DNA of 64,000 nt from Ornithodoros turicata (Eukaryota > Arthropoda > Arachnida > Ixodida > Argasidae), in the NCBI RefSeq assembly GCF_037126465.1, contig NC_088202.1:103447962-103511961 (forward strand), in the 5' to 3' direction. The notes under the pieces are model-generated. The model saw nothing but the letters and a program-made list of their open reading frames with translations. It was not told the DNA's origin and ran no database searches. Made by a program: the position numbers and the translations under genes. This document shows, in pieces, positions 24,657 through 34,786 of this stretch. The first letter of the stretch is position 1; each line of letters begins with the position of its first letter.

Positions 24657-24838
24657 TGTATCATCACTTATTGAAACTCAACGAACATATCAACTGCGGT
24701 GGACCACCGGACGATTTTCATCTAATACTGTCTTGTACGCCATTCAAGAACATTCATACAAAGAAAGGAAACAGCAATAAGAGACCCTTTCTTCGTGGTT
24801 TAAGTAAATTTCGTTCCGAAAATAATCGTAACTTTTAA
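24614..24838 (+). pseudogene. Second palindrome gene, left copy, truncated
   Basis: The first 56 codons or so (starting MSNEQKFSIIVQGLMY) match the 115-codon right-arm copy at 26379-26726. Homology ends at 24784 where the palindrome stops. The remaining codons are unrelated sequence from the loop, so this copy lost its C-terminal half when the palindrome formed. No family recognised. Confidence 0.65.
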
Positions 24839-26555
24839 TATCCACGACATAGAGAATTCACATTATGATATAGTGTATATAGAAGATATCAATCCATTCG
24901 ATTAAATTCTCTGTCATCATGAAAGAGTGCTCGTCAAAGTGAGCAAGCTCAAGCTTACGTATTGTGAAATTACACATTCTACAACACTGATCGTAACTCG
25001 CAACATCTGCTCAAATTTTAATTAAACTCTTACTGATGAAAGATGAAAGTCACTGAAAAGGTTAGCCAGCTGTAGGAGTCGAACCCACATCTTCTGGATG
25101 TGTGGTAGTCACCACTTCTCCTGAATGTGAATCGATAAATTATAGCATTTAAGCCACAATCAAATATCTTGTATAGTATGTGTGACTATATGCAGAACTT
25201 TTTAATCTATATCTTTTAAAAAATGCAAGAAATAGCGTGCAGTTTTGGCTTTAAAAATTTAAAGAAGAAAATGAGCTTTAATGTTGAGTTTGCGTTTCAC
25301 AACGTTATGAGCTAAAAACTTATAAAATTAAAGTATGGCCTTTCCATTTGTAGTGCCCGGATGCTATGACACTAAAATAATGTGATAGCTTTTCTGTATG
25401 GCTACGGGAAATCTCGAGTATATTTTGTGAATTGGATCTATGTTTATGTGTGACCTGCGCTGATGTGGTTATTATAATTAATATACCATATCTTCCACTG
25501 TGTTTATGCATAACGCTCATCTTCATTGTATATTGGTTAAGCACTTCTGATGGCGGTTGTGTGATCCGCTTCTCCCAAAATCTGATTGCCACTTGGAAAT
25601 TATTTCATATACGTTTGTGTGCCGTGTGTTACGAAGATTACGTGATTAGAAACGTAGACTTGGCCTGCACGTGATGCTCGTAAAATCCTTGGTTTGCATT
25701 GTGGCATCTGATAATAGATTCGCTTTTCGCGAAGACTTCCTATTATCTCGCAGGCACTGAACCCGAATGCAGTTGATGACACTGTGGCGAACGCTTTGAC
25801 TTATCCTGCCGCGATCAGTTATCTTGCCTTATTTCCCGTTTTGCCCTATTTTGGACAGCTCCTTTTTCCTATCCAGACACACAAATGGATAACTGTGTTG
25901 ACGAAAATATTTATTCCGCGCTTGTTGCTTGTCAAAGACGCCTTTTCGTCTTCTTTTCCTACGTCTGGCCTAGTCCAACTGTTTGAGAAATATACAGGCA
26001 CTGTGGAATTTAATTCGTGAAATGTGATAAGTTTTCACAAAAGATTGATGATCCTTTTCTTTTGTAATCAAAGATTGATGTATCATGCCTCAAATTTCAA
26101 TGTCCGATCATTCTCCGACAATTCTATCCTTGGGGTGATGAAGTTGTACAGAGTGTAGTCGGGGAAAAAACCTATTTGATGACTAGCTTTGATTCGATAT
26201 TAGAATTTTTGCACATAGTGTGGAATATTCGTTCCCTCAGCAATCATTGTGTTCAATCTAGCCATACCAAATGCAAAGTGTTTTTCATTGTGATGCATAG
26301 AATTCATTATAATGATGACAAAGAATACAATTATTATTTCAATTATACACTTGTTTATTTCGATAGATTACAATTGTCCTATTCCAAACTCTGAAGTTTT
26401 CGTTTGTTGTCTTGATTGATGAATTCGGAATGTATTGCATAATGATGTCTTATTAGTGCGTGCTTGAATCCAGCGTTGCTTAACGCAGGTGATATGTTGT
26501 CGCTGTGCTTGTACTGCTTCAGTAACTTGCACTTTGTTGCGACGAACTTGCACAA
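24785..26555. other. Unique central loop of the palindrome
   Basis: This stretch has no inverted counterpart. Its right-hand end (26379-26555) encodes the C-terminal half of the second gene, continuous with the right arm. The right side of the loop is therefore parental sequence, and the left junction at 24784/24785 is the break. It also contains a SINE-related fragment (25035-25125). A 78-codon plus-strand frame (25784-26020) and its neighbours show no recognisable polymerase, integrase or capsid motif. Confidence 0.65.
25035..25125 (-). repeat. Fragment of tRNA-Thr-like SINE inside the loop
   Basis: GATGAAAGATGAAAGTCACT, followed by GGTTAGCCAGCTGTAG and a GAACCCACATCTTCTGGAT segment, matches the complete SINE copies at 60.2 and 60.5 kb. 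The homology breaks off in the anticodon-arm region, so the copy is truncated. Confidence 0.7.
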
Positions 26556-26726
26556 TCTCTTATTGATGTTTCCTTTCTTTGTATGAATGTTCTTGAATGG
26601 CGTACAAGACAGTATTAGATGAAAATCGTCCGGTGGTCCACTGCAGTTGATATGTTCGTTGAGTTTCAATAAGTGATGATACATAAGACCTTGTACAATG
26701 ATACTGAACTTCTGCTCATTCGACAT
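26379..26726 (-). CDS. Unknown 115-aa protein, right-arm copy (apparently intact)
   Basis: An uninterrupted frame from ATG 26726 to a stop at 26379. It begins about 70 bases downstream of the stop of the Bcl-2-like gene on the same strand, suggesting a two-gene cassette. The protein is hydrophilic and rich in Lys, His and Asn, with a few cysteines but no clear zinc-binding spacing, signal peptide or membrane segment. No family is recognised. The left-arm copy preserves about the first 56 codons with only a couple of substitutions, which is mild support for past coding constraint. Confidence 0.5.
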   Translation of the reverse strand: MSNEQKFSIIVQGLMYHHLLKLNEHINCSGPPDDFHLILSCTPFKNIHTKKGNINKRLCKFVATKCKLLKQYKHSDNISPALSNAGFKHALIRHHYAIHSEFINQDNKRKLQSLE

Positions 26727-26795
26727 CGTTGCAGAGACTGGTAGAAGAAAATAATTGCGTTGCCATGGTAGTGGAACATATCATGTGATAAGTTT

Positions 26796-27246
26796 TTATG
26801 TACTTTCCATCTCAGATATGTGCAATTTCAACAAATCTGTAATGAATCGTGCGATATAGACCGCTTGTATATGATAATTTGATCCGACTGCTTTCTTGAT
26901 GAACGCAACGCCCATTGCAATGATTACAATTACATCTGGTCTAGTGTGTTTCAATTCTTCGTTAGCAAACCTCAAAAACTCGGCCATCAATCCCAGTGGC
27001 CCTTCCGACGTTGATGTGCAGATATTTTTATAAGTACTGTAGATTCGGCATATAAATTCTTGCACCTTCAGTTCTGTAGTTTGTACCATATCTCCGAATG
27101 AATACGACCATGTCTAGGACGTATTCAAATGCAGCGATAATGGAACCGTTTCGCGGCTCTTCCTTTTCGAAGCAGTTTTTTATCACATCTTCCCATGACT
27201 TATGGTAGCGAGTACAAAATCTGTCCATCTTTTCAATGTCGAGCAA
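26796..27246 (-). pseudogene. Tentative Bcl-2-like gene, right copy, frameshifted
   Basis: The same gene as 24105 on the left, with most residues identical. An extra 4 bases (ATTC repeated, near 27097-27105) shift the frame after the DMVVF segment, splitting it into an N-terminal piece (27246-27028) and a C-terminal piece (27089-26796). Unlike the left copy, the C-terminus stops shortly after LHISE (SEMEST then stop), which is likely the ancestral end. The two copies are therefore broken at different places. Confidence 0.6.
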
Positions 27247-29960
27247 TTGTCTCTTCTGTTTTCAAGTCTCGTCTACACTTAATTAAAAGCATATCTATGG
27301 TCATTTCATTAAAATTTTATTATCTGGTTTAGGATGCTATAACATCCACCTCTCGTGAGAATTATTGTTTTGACTTTGTTTCAAGTATTCACTCGACTGA
27401 TATTCTATGAGTTGTGAAGTTACTACCTGAAATAATTATTGTCTTGCATTTGTTTCAATTGCTCACTCGATTGATATAAGTAAAAATAATCTCTAAGATG
27501 GGAATGCCTCATACCTCTGAGTTGCATTTCACATTTGATATTTCTGTGTGGTTCATTAGAACTTTCTGTTGCAAGGTATTACAAAAATTGATGTAATTAA
27601 ATTTGTTTCTCGTTTTTGATTGAGTATTGTTGGTACCATTTAATAATTTGGACTTTATCTACATGTTCAATAAGAATATCGCATCTGTACAAACTTAGTC
27701 GACTTGTCAACCACTTTGACGAAAGATTTCCGTTTCAAGGAAAGGATGCGAAAAGATAGTGATCCCAACGAGTAATATCGGCATCTATTTGCACTGCACA
27801 ATGAAATATATCGCCTTTGAACTACCTTATCTGACCTCTAGAGCGTTCTGTTTGCTGGACGAAGGAATATAGCCCCAAACCCTTTGAGTGATAAAGCATG
27901 GGATAAAGCATACAGTCTCCCGGCTGTGAGGAATGAGTGAAAACCGAGATGAAAACAGTGCATATTTTCAAGGTTCGTAGTGTTTGTTAGAATGAAAATT
28001 GTATATTGTTCGATTTTATGATGGTTCAATTACAGATTATTTTCCTCTGTTGTTGTTTACGTGTCGCCGCTTAGAGTGTTCCTCTGTTCTTCAGCGTTAA
28101 GTCTGTACTATAGTGTTAAATTTGTAATATTTTGCTTTTTGATAGATTGATTAGCTATTATTCCTCTATGTGTTGGATGGTGCGCAGGTTTGGCTCTCTA
28201 TTAATTGTAGCTGTTGATTGTGTTGTTTCTCGTTATTTCCTTATGTCTATGCTTTTCACTTAATAAGAAAGTGGTTAATTAAAAGTTGTGTAATGTTGGA
28301 ATATGAAACTTAGATTCCCTATTGCGCACAAAATGTTATGACAGATATTGACACTATTGCAATGATGGGTCGCACATATAGGAATATTAGACTTTTTATA
28401 ATACAACTTGTAATTTGATTGTAATCATTGATTAAGAATATCTTCTTTGTAGTGGTATAGATTTTATTTCTTCTTGTGTTCGTGTTCCGTGGTCTTCCAT
28501 ACATCTATCGGCACCCGTCTTCAATAAATCATAGCAGATATCATCAGAGCTGGTTGTTGGCTAGGAGCGTGCTATGTGGTGAAGTTCATTTTTAACATAT
28601 CTATTTTCTGTGTTGATAAAACAAAGTAACGTTTGTAGTGTCTCTTAGAATGAAAATTATATAGTGTTCGATTCGATTATGTCACGATGATGATTTTATG
28701 ATAGTTAAAGTGATAGATTATTCTCCTCTGTTGCTTTGATTAAGAATAACTTCTTTGTAGTGGTATAGATTTTATTTCCTCTTTGTTCGTGTCGTTCGTG
28801 TCCCATGGTCTTCCAGGGTCTCTGCTGTTCACAGTTAATAGTGAGTTTTAGTATACCGTTGATAAGGTTATCGTGTGTATCGGAACCAATCGTAGTCGCT
28901 CGTGACTCAAATCTTATCCACTGATTGGATCCGGTTGATACGGTTTGACGCAAGCCAGGTTATCAACGGTCTGCTAAAACTATCTATTTCCATACAACTA
29001 TCGGAACTTCCCTCTATTGAACTGATGGTTCTCACGTATAGGAATATTAGACTATTTTTAATAGAACTTGTAATTTTGTTTGTATTCATATTGCTTAAGA
29101 ATATCTTCTTTGATTAAATGTGGTGACCGTTTCCCGTTTTGATATGGTATTGTGTAGCTATTATTTCCCTACATGTTGGAGGATTGGTTCTATATTAATG
29201 CTATATGTGTTGATCGTGTTGATTCTAATTATTTCCTGATGTCTGTGCTACTCACTTCATAAGAAACTAATTAAATAAATTTGTGTCATGTTGGAATATT
29301 AAACTAGTAAGCAATGTGATGAATGTTGATTTTATGTTTTCTTTCCGATGGCTAGGTATAGTGAATAAAATATGTATATTCTTTACATGTACTGTCTTGG
29401 ATTTTGTTTCTTCTGTTTCAAGTCGTGAAGGATTTCAGCTCGGGTTTTCTCCTTCACCTGACTGGCATCACAGTTGGCATTACAATTCCCAGCACTATTT
29501 TCTTTAATAAATATATTTTCACTTGTACTTTTTGTGTACATCTGTTAGAACTTTGTAATTAAAACGCCACTATGGTGCTCACATATAATAATGTTAGAAT
29601 TTTTATAATAAAACTTTTAATTTTGATTGTAATCATATTGATTAAAAATATCTTTTTTGACTAAAATGTGCTACTCCTTCTGCTTAATTGAAAACTTGCG
29701 TGATTATCAATAATAAAAAATTGTGATACTCCTTCAATGCCATTGCATCATGCCTGTAATAAGTATTGTTACGTGTATTGTGTTTCTTCTGCATCAGCGC
29801 TTTTTTGGCTAAGTTTTTCTCCTTCACACAGAGTCATCACATAATTCCCGACACTAATGACTTTAATAAATATATTTTCACTTGTAGTTTTGTGTATGGC
29901 TATCCTTTGCATGTAAACAGTCTACTGCACACCTGTTGTAGCTGGAAGAAATTAGCGATT
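27247..29960. other. AT-rich non-coding interior of right arm
   Basis: Mirror of 21831-24086 with extra insertions (see 28540-28990). No supported gene. Confidence 0.5.
28838..28987. mobile_element. 150-bp MITE inserted only in the right arm
   Basis: The left end ATAGTGAGTTTTAGTATACC is mirrored by GGTCTGCTAAAACTATCTAT at the right end, with a second inner match (CGTTGATAA / TTATCAACG). The corresponding place in the left arm lacks it. The terminal motif matches the MITE at 51941-52108. Confidence 0.7.
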
Positions 29961-29984
29961 CAAGCCGGCTCAGGCTGAAAAATG

Positions 29985-30260
29985 ACGAAAGAAGTCGGCC
30001 CAGGTTGAAAAATGTGAGAGGGTAAACGCGCACGCAGCCCTCCGGCCACGCGCCGCCCACCGGTAAGAGCGTCCACCCGAGCGTCGCCCACCGGTCGCGG
30101 GAAAAAATACGCGAAAAAGGTCGACCAAGGCTAAAAAATGTTGAAATAAGTCTGCCCAGGCTGAAAAACGTGAGAGGGTAAGCGCACACGCAGCCCTCCC
30201 CCACCGATAAGCGCGCGAAAACCCTCCGCACACGCGCCGCGCGGGGAAAAATACGCGAAG
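29985..30260 (-). repeat. GC-rich subterminal tandem units, right
   Basis: Mirror of the left subterminal units: GAAAGAAGTCGGCCCAGG and GGTAAGCGCACACGCAGCC-type blocks repeat twice at about 150-base spacing. Confidence 0.7.
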
Positions 30261-30333
30261 GGCTCAGGGCAGGGCCCAGGGGTCCAGGTTGCTGAGTGGA
30301 CCCCCCGCTCCTACGACCAGACCAATTACTACT

Positions 30334-30339
30334 CAAGTC
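30334..30339. repeat. Right 6-bp target-site duplication CAAGTC
   Basis: Exact copy of 21439-21444, immediately outside the CCAATTACTACT terminus. Confidence 0.85.
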
Positions 30340-31017
30340 GCCTTCGAGAAAGTGGAGACCCAGCTTCCATTTGCATGTATAAATAAAAAAGCGAAAATCT
30401 CGCGAAGTTGTGAAATACGTATTATAGTAATAGACTTTTGCAAAAGGGGACAGCTTTTCTGCAGGATGTCGCAATGTTTCGCTGCTTGCAATCTAGTTCG
30501 TACCGCACTGATGTCATGCTTCTAAATACCCTGCATGACGCCGTAAGACGCCCTTCCGCAATGGTTTATGTATCTTTGCAGCCTCTGCAAAGTGCGTGTG
30601 GATGGCATGAATACTTCTCCACTTCTGCAGGAAATGCTAACAGTGTGAGCGGTCGCGTTTGACGCCTGTGCTGTTCTGAGTAACCCCTGCATGGTCACTG
30701 TTCACTGAGCGCAATGAAGTGTCGGAGTCTTACTTTGTGTGGAGAGCGCTCCTTTGACCATCTTTCCAATTCATGAAAGCCTTCCTGTGCCTTGCAGAAA
30801 GTGTGCTTTTTCTATGGGAAAATGCGATTAGTTCAACCTGTTGAACCAGTTTTGAAATAACGAGACGCAGGTCAGGCGCGATAGTCAACTTCTAATAAAG
30901 TGTCATGTACGGCCCACCTGGTTTGGTCTGGTCTAGGGAAAATAATAGGGAAAATGGGGAATGTGGCGCTCTTGAAGAGAGCCGACTACTACAGTTCAAT
31001 TAAATATGTATTTTACT
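30340..31017. other. Unassigned spacer
   Basis: Right flank of the palindromic element up to the LINE 3' tail. No gene or clear repeat seen. Confidence 0.4.
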
Positions 31018-31315
31018 TATTTATTTATTTACCTTCATGGCCGTGAGACAATACAGAGGGGAGCGGTTGACATTTGATAACAGGATGTTAAAAGGAGACT
31101 CCGCACCAAAAACGTGTTGAAGTAGCAGTGCGACATCAATCCATACCGTGTGGTGTTTCAGTGGACACAATTTCTCATCCCCAGGTGGCAGAGATAATTA
31201 GAAAACGAATATTTTCCTTTGAGTTATTGGGCGCTCCTCCACAGAAGAGCGGTCCAGCAACACTGGGCATCACCTGACCGGTATTCTTCACATGCGCCTT
31301 TCTGTAGGCTCTGTT

Positions 31316-32120
31316 CTACGAGGCAGAAATGAATCGTAAAATGATCTCGCTGAGCATCAGAGGATGCTCACTTTCTGCGGGTGATCGGTACGAGGCAACA
31401 TTGAGTCGTAGGCGGTGGAGAAGGAATATTTCTTTACGGCTACGGTGGCAAGTGATGACGAACTCTATCAATGGGTCGATAGACCGTAGGAATGAGTTGG
31501 ACGTCGAAGTTTCGGCACGGAACTGCTGAGCACATGTGGCACACCGACGACTTATGTGTAGACGGCATGTGGAGGCTGTAAGCGGCAGAGGTGCCAGGGC
31601 CGAAGTGTCATCAGACCCAGTGCGTCTCGCTACTGCGTCTGCTCGGGTATTTCCATACACGCCTACGTGGCCACCCATTGAAACGTGATGTTGTAACCAG
31701 TGGCGAAGAGTTCATTGAATTTTTGAAGCGTCATGGTATGCAAATCGCTTATTATGCTGGGGCGTGATGACGACAACATATCTAGTGATGCCTTGCTGTC
31801 GGTAAGAATGACCCACGTTCCGTGCCCGGATTCGGTAATATGCTCCAGTGCCGCCAGGACAGCTCGGCTTCTGTCGAGGACACTGCATAGAGGAATTTGA
31901 AACCGTGCCCCAGGTCTTCATCCGGAACGTAGAAAGCCGCGCTCGAACTATCTTGGGTTACTGAGCCATCGGTGTATATATGGCGACTTAGTCGGTGTGT
32001 TGAGGCGAGGGGCTTCAGTGTGACTTGGTGGGCCACGACTGTGGACGTCTTCCTTGCGTTGGAGGCCAAGAATGTCGGAGTGAATACAGGATCTTTCAAG
32101 AGTCCACATCGCCAGTGCAT
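31316..32120 (-). pseudogene. LINE RNase H domain and C-terminus, frameshifted
   Basis: HIYTDGSV (first Asp) and VSSTEAELS (Glu) are in one frame. ILTDSKA-type sequence (second Asp) follows a frameshift near 31862, and GGHVGVYGNTRAD (His and last Asp) is in the 31678-31316 frame. The C-terminal part contains LHRLRLNVASY, the conserved RLRLNVA block also seen in the LINE piece at 39.5 kb. Confidence 0.75.
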
Positions 32121-32149
32121 AGGATGGTGTAGACGCGGGAGATGGAATG

Positions 32150-33821
32150 CTCCTTTTCAGGTGGGCAATGGCACTGCCGAAAGCAAACACCGGGCAGTCC
32201 TCATCAATGCGACAAAGAGAGTGGATCGGATGCCGTGTAATGTAGCGTATATAAGCGCGAAAGGTATCACCATCCCGCAGTATCTGAACCGGCTGCTCTC
32301 GCGCCTCTGCCAAGACAGAATACGTCTGCGTTGTCCTGGGGACTCGCAAACAGACACGGAGACTACGGGCCTGGATGTTGAGCAGTTCCCGTTCTTGGGT
32401 GCGACTGAGACCATGCAGAATGGGTAAGCTGTACCGCAATGTCAACAACACCAGGGCTTGATGGGCGCGATAGAGGTCAGAGCATGACGGGCCCCAGGAT
32501 GCACCAGCAATACGCCTCAGTACATTTACCAAACAGTTTCCCTTGGTAGCAAGCAGCTTCACATTCTGGGACCACGTCAGGCCACGGTCAATTGTAATCC
32601 CCAGGTATCGGCAGGTCGTGACAAAGGTCAGGGGTGAGCCATCAATGAAAAGCGGGTACTTATGGAATGATCTTCGTGAGAATGCCATGGCTACTGTCTT
32701 GCTAGGCGAGACAACCAAGCCGCGGTGCAAGAGGTATCTTGAAATGATGTTTAATGAACCTTGTAGTCGGCGTTGGATCGTGTCACGCTGAACGGCGGAA
32801 GTCCAGATACATATGTCGTCAGCATATATTGTAATGTGAGTGTGATTGTGAAGCTGCGCAGGAAGAGAAGCCATAATGATATTGAATAAGAGGGGACTGA
32901 GGACGCTCCCTTGTGGGACACCACGGTGCACGCGGAACGGGGAGCGGTCAGCCAATTAGTCATTAATCCATGACCAGGGGCAGCCCCCGACTTCAGCTTC
33001 TGAAAGCTTCGCCATGATTGCGCGATGGAGGACACTGTCGTACGCTTTCTTGACGTCGAGGAAAACAGCGGCTGTCAACAAACCTTCGGCCCTTGCCTGT
33101 TGTGTCCTACTGGTTAGAGATATGACGCTGTCCATCGCTGACCGGCCTGGGCGAAAACCCGCCATCGCCTCTGAAAAAAAAAAACAAGAAAAAAACGTGC
33201 TCTCAAGGTACCAGCTCAGGCGGTTGAATATTATACGTTCCAATGTCTTCCCCACACACCTTGTAAGAGCTATTGGGCGGAAGGAATCGATGTGATGCGG
33301 TGATTGACCTGGTTTCCGTAAAGGGACCGCCATCGCGGTCTTCCACTCGTTAGGGACTTCTCCTTGGCTCCAGCTCTTGTTGAAGATCCGTAGGAGGGAG
33401 GCTCGCCCTGACAGGGGAAGATTCCGAAGGGCCTTATACGTGATCTGGTCTGCTCCAGGGGAAGTATGCAGAGGAGAGTCCCGTAGTACAGAGTCGAGTC
33501 GAACTCGAGAAGGGTAAGGAGCAAGTCCAGAGCCGGGTCTTTCGAAGACTGCATACCGGGTGGAAGACCTCGAGCTGATGAGAACACGCCTTGAGGCGGC
33601 GCTGTGAGGGGCACGCAATAGTCCTTCAAAATGCACAGTTCAGAACGCGAGGTGGCCAAGGACAGTGAGCGGAACGGGTGCCGTTGAACCACAGGAGTAG
33701 AAAGTCCCTTGAGCACTCCCCAAATCCGAGACATAGGGGTACGGGGAGACAGAGATGTCGAAAAACGACGCCAATGATCCCGTCCGAGTCTACACAAGTG
33801 CCGGTGGACAGCCTTCTGCAC
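32150..33821 (-). pseudogene. LINE reverse transcriptase with internal stop
   Basis: The linker (HWRRFSTSLSPRTPMSRIW) leads to RT motifs TYKALRNLP, WKTAMAVPLRKPG, SFRPIALT, GFRPGRSAMD, FLDVKKAYDSV, GVPQGSVLSPLLFNI, the catalytic YADDICIW (YADD intact), and YLGITID in the thumb. A TAA interrupts the frame at 32953-32955 region, between SWIND and LADRSPF. An A-rich insertion (about 33173-33198) adds a Phe/Ser/Cys-rich patch before the GFRPG motif. Despite intact catalytic aspartates the copy is inactive as it stands. Confidence 0.85.
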
Positions 33822-34079
33822 ACGTCGCGCTTCTTGGCGGTCGTGTGGTAGATGGGTGCGTCGCGCACGCCGTTCCGCGCGGCGACGAAGGGTACGGAGC
33901 CGCTCGTATTAGGCGTCCACTGCAGAGAAATGAAAAGGGAACCGGAATGTCCTTGTAGCCTCCTGCGTCGCATTAGCCACTGCATTAGCCACTGAGCGAC
34001 GGAAGTCCTGCTCATTTCGGATCCCACAACTTGAAGAAGCAATCTTGATGGCGTCTTGATAGTGTTGCCAGTTTGTCCG

Positions 34080-34786
34080 TCTAACGCAATGTGAGGCAGA
34101 TGACTAACGGACATGTCGTATACTGAACAAAACTGGTAGGTAGTCACTACCGGCGGGCTACTGATGGCGATGCAACGGTGAGGTCAAGACACTATGAAAG
34201 GTACGTGGTGTGAATAAACGTCGGAGAGCCATCATTTAGAACACAAAGGCTCCTGTCGGCAAACAGGCCCGCAAGTCTTTCACCTCTTTCATCACAGCGT
34301 GTGCTGCCCCAAATCACATTGTGGGCGTTGAAGTCCCCACAGAGCACAAAAGGCGCAGGGAGCTCATCTATAAGTGTTCCCAGTTCGTTCACGTTATAGT
34401 TGACCGCCGGCGGGAGATAGAGAGAGACGATTGTGAGGTCAAAAGGGGGCGAAGCGAACTGTGCAGCAGACATATTCTCCAGTCCCAGTCAGACGCAGAT
34501 GGCGTAGGATGACCGGAATATCAGAACGGACAAAAAGCGCCGCACGGCTTGTCCTACCACAGGGCTCAGAGACGAACGTAACGTAGTTAGATAGTCGAAA
34601 GTCCTTGGTGATACCACATTCTGCGATGCAGAGCACGGGAAATTTGTGTCTCCATACAAATTGGCGAAAGTCCGATCTCTTCGACTTCAGGCTCCGCGAG
34701 TTCCACTGAAAAATAGCCGTTGTTTGATGCTGAACTGTTGGTGCAAGTGGTGCTGCATTATTCATTGCGGGTTGCAAAGGGGCCAC
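34080..34786 (-). pseudogene. LINE APE-type endonuclease domain, frameshifted
   Basis: Motifs appear in order: QWNSRSLKSKRSDF (N motif), PVLCIAE (catalytic Glu), then after a frameshift near 34450 IVSLYLPP, LCGDFNAHNVIWGS (Asp/Asn motif) and NDGSPTFIH. Further frames give SCLDLTVAS and, near 34080, RRTNWQHYQDAIKIASS, the usual end of the domain. The enzyme nicks chromosomal DNA to prime reverse transcription. This copy cannot be translated whole. Confidence 0.75.

Larger units (their letters stand above)
21445..24784 (+). repeat. Left arm of the giant palindrome
   Basis: Order from the end: GC-rich subterminal units (to about 21830), AT-rich non-coding DNA containing repeated modules (the CTCACATTTTTCA / GTACAAGTGAAAATATATTT block occurs at about 21745-21890 and again at 22180-22350), the Bcl-2-like gene (24105 on), and the start of the second gene. 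Homology to the right arm stops abruptly at 24784, inside the second gene. Confidence 0.85.
21445..30333. mobile_element. 8.9-kb giant palindromic Polinton/Maverick-like element
   Basis: Seen: the termini are AGTAGTAATTGGTCTGGTCG on the left and its complement on the right, flanked by a perfect CAAGTC duplication. The left arm 21445-24784 and right arm 26556-30333 are inverted copies of one another through the termini, the AT-rich interior and two small genes. Differences are substitutions of a few percent in the coding part plus many indels. The loop 24785-26555 is unique. Known: Polintons have AG...CT ends, long TIRs and 6-bp duplications, normally with PolB, integrase, ATPase, protease and capsid genes. 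None of these is detectable here. Inferred: a non-autonomous, copy-back-like derivative of one end of a Polinton/adintovirus-lineage element. Confidence 0.8.
26556..30333 (-). repeat. Right arm of the giant palindrome
   Basis: Mirror image of the left arm, longer by about 440 bases. Much of the excess lies around 28540-29100, where it holds a small MITE (28838-28987), a repeat shared with 46.5 kb, and a second copy of an AGGAATATTAGAC.. / AATAGAACTTGTAATTTTG module. Confidence 0.85.

Noticed and set aside
25432..26020. Open frames in the palindrome loop as polymerase, integrase or capsid remnants
   Set aside because: No catalytic motif (no DTDS/YGDTDS, DDE spacing or Walker box) could be seen in any frame.
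21445..30333. The giant palindrome as a pure assembly or read-foldback artefact
   Set aside because: The arms differ by substitutions, private insertions (including a MITE) and different frameshifts, and a perfect 6-bp duplication flanks the unit. A foldback read would give near-identical arms. Not fully excluded without reads.
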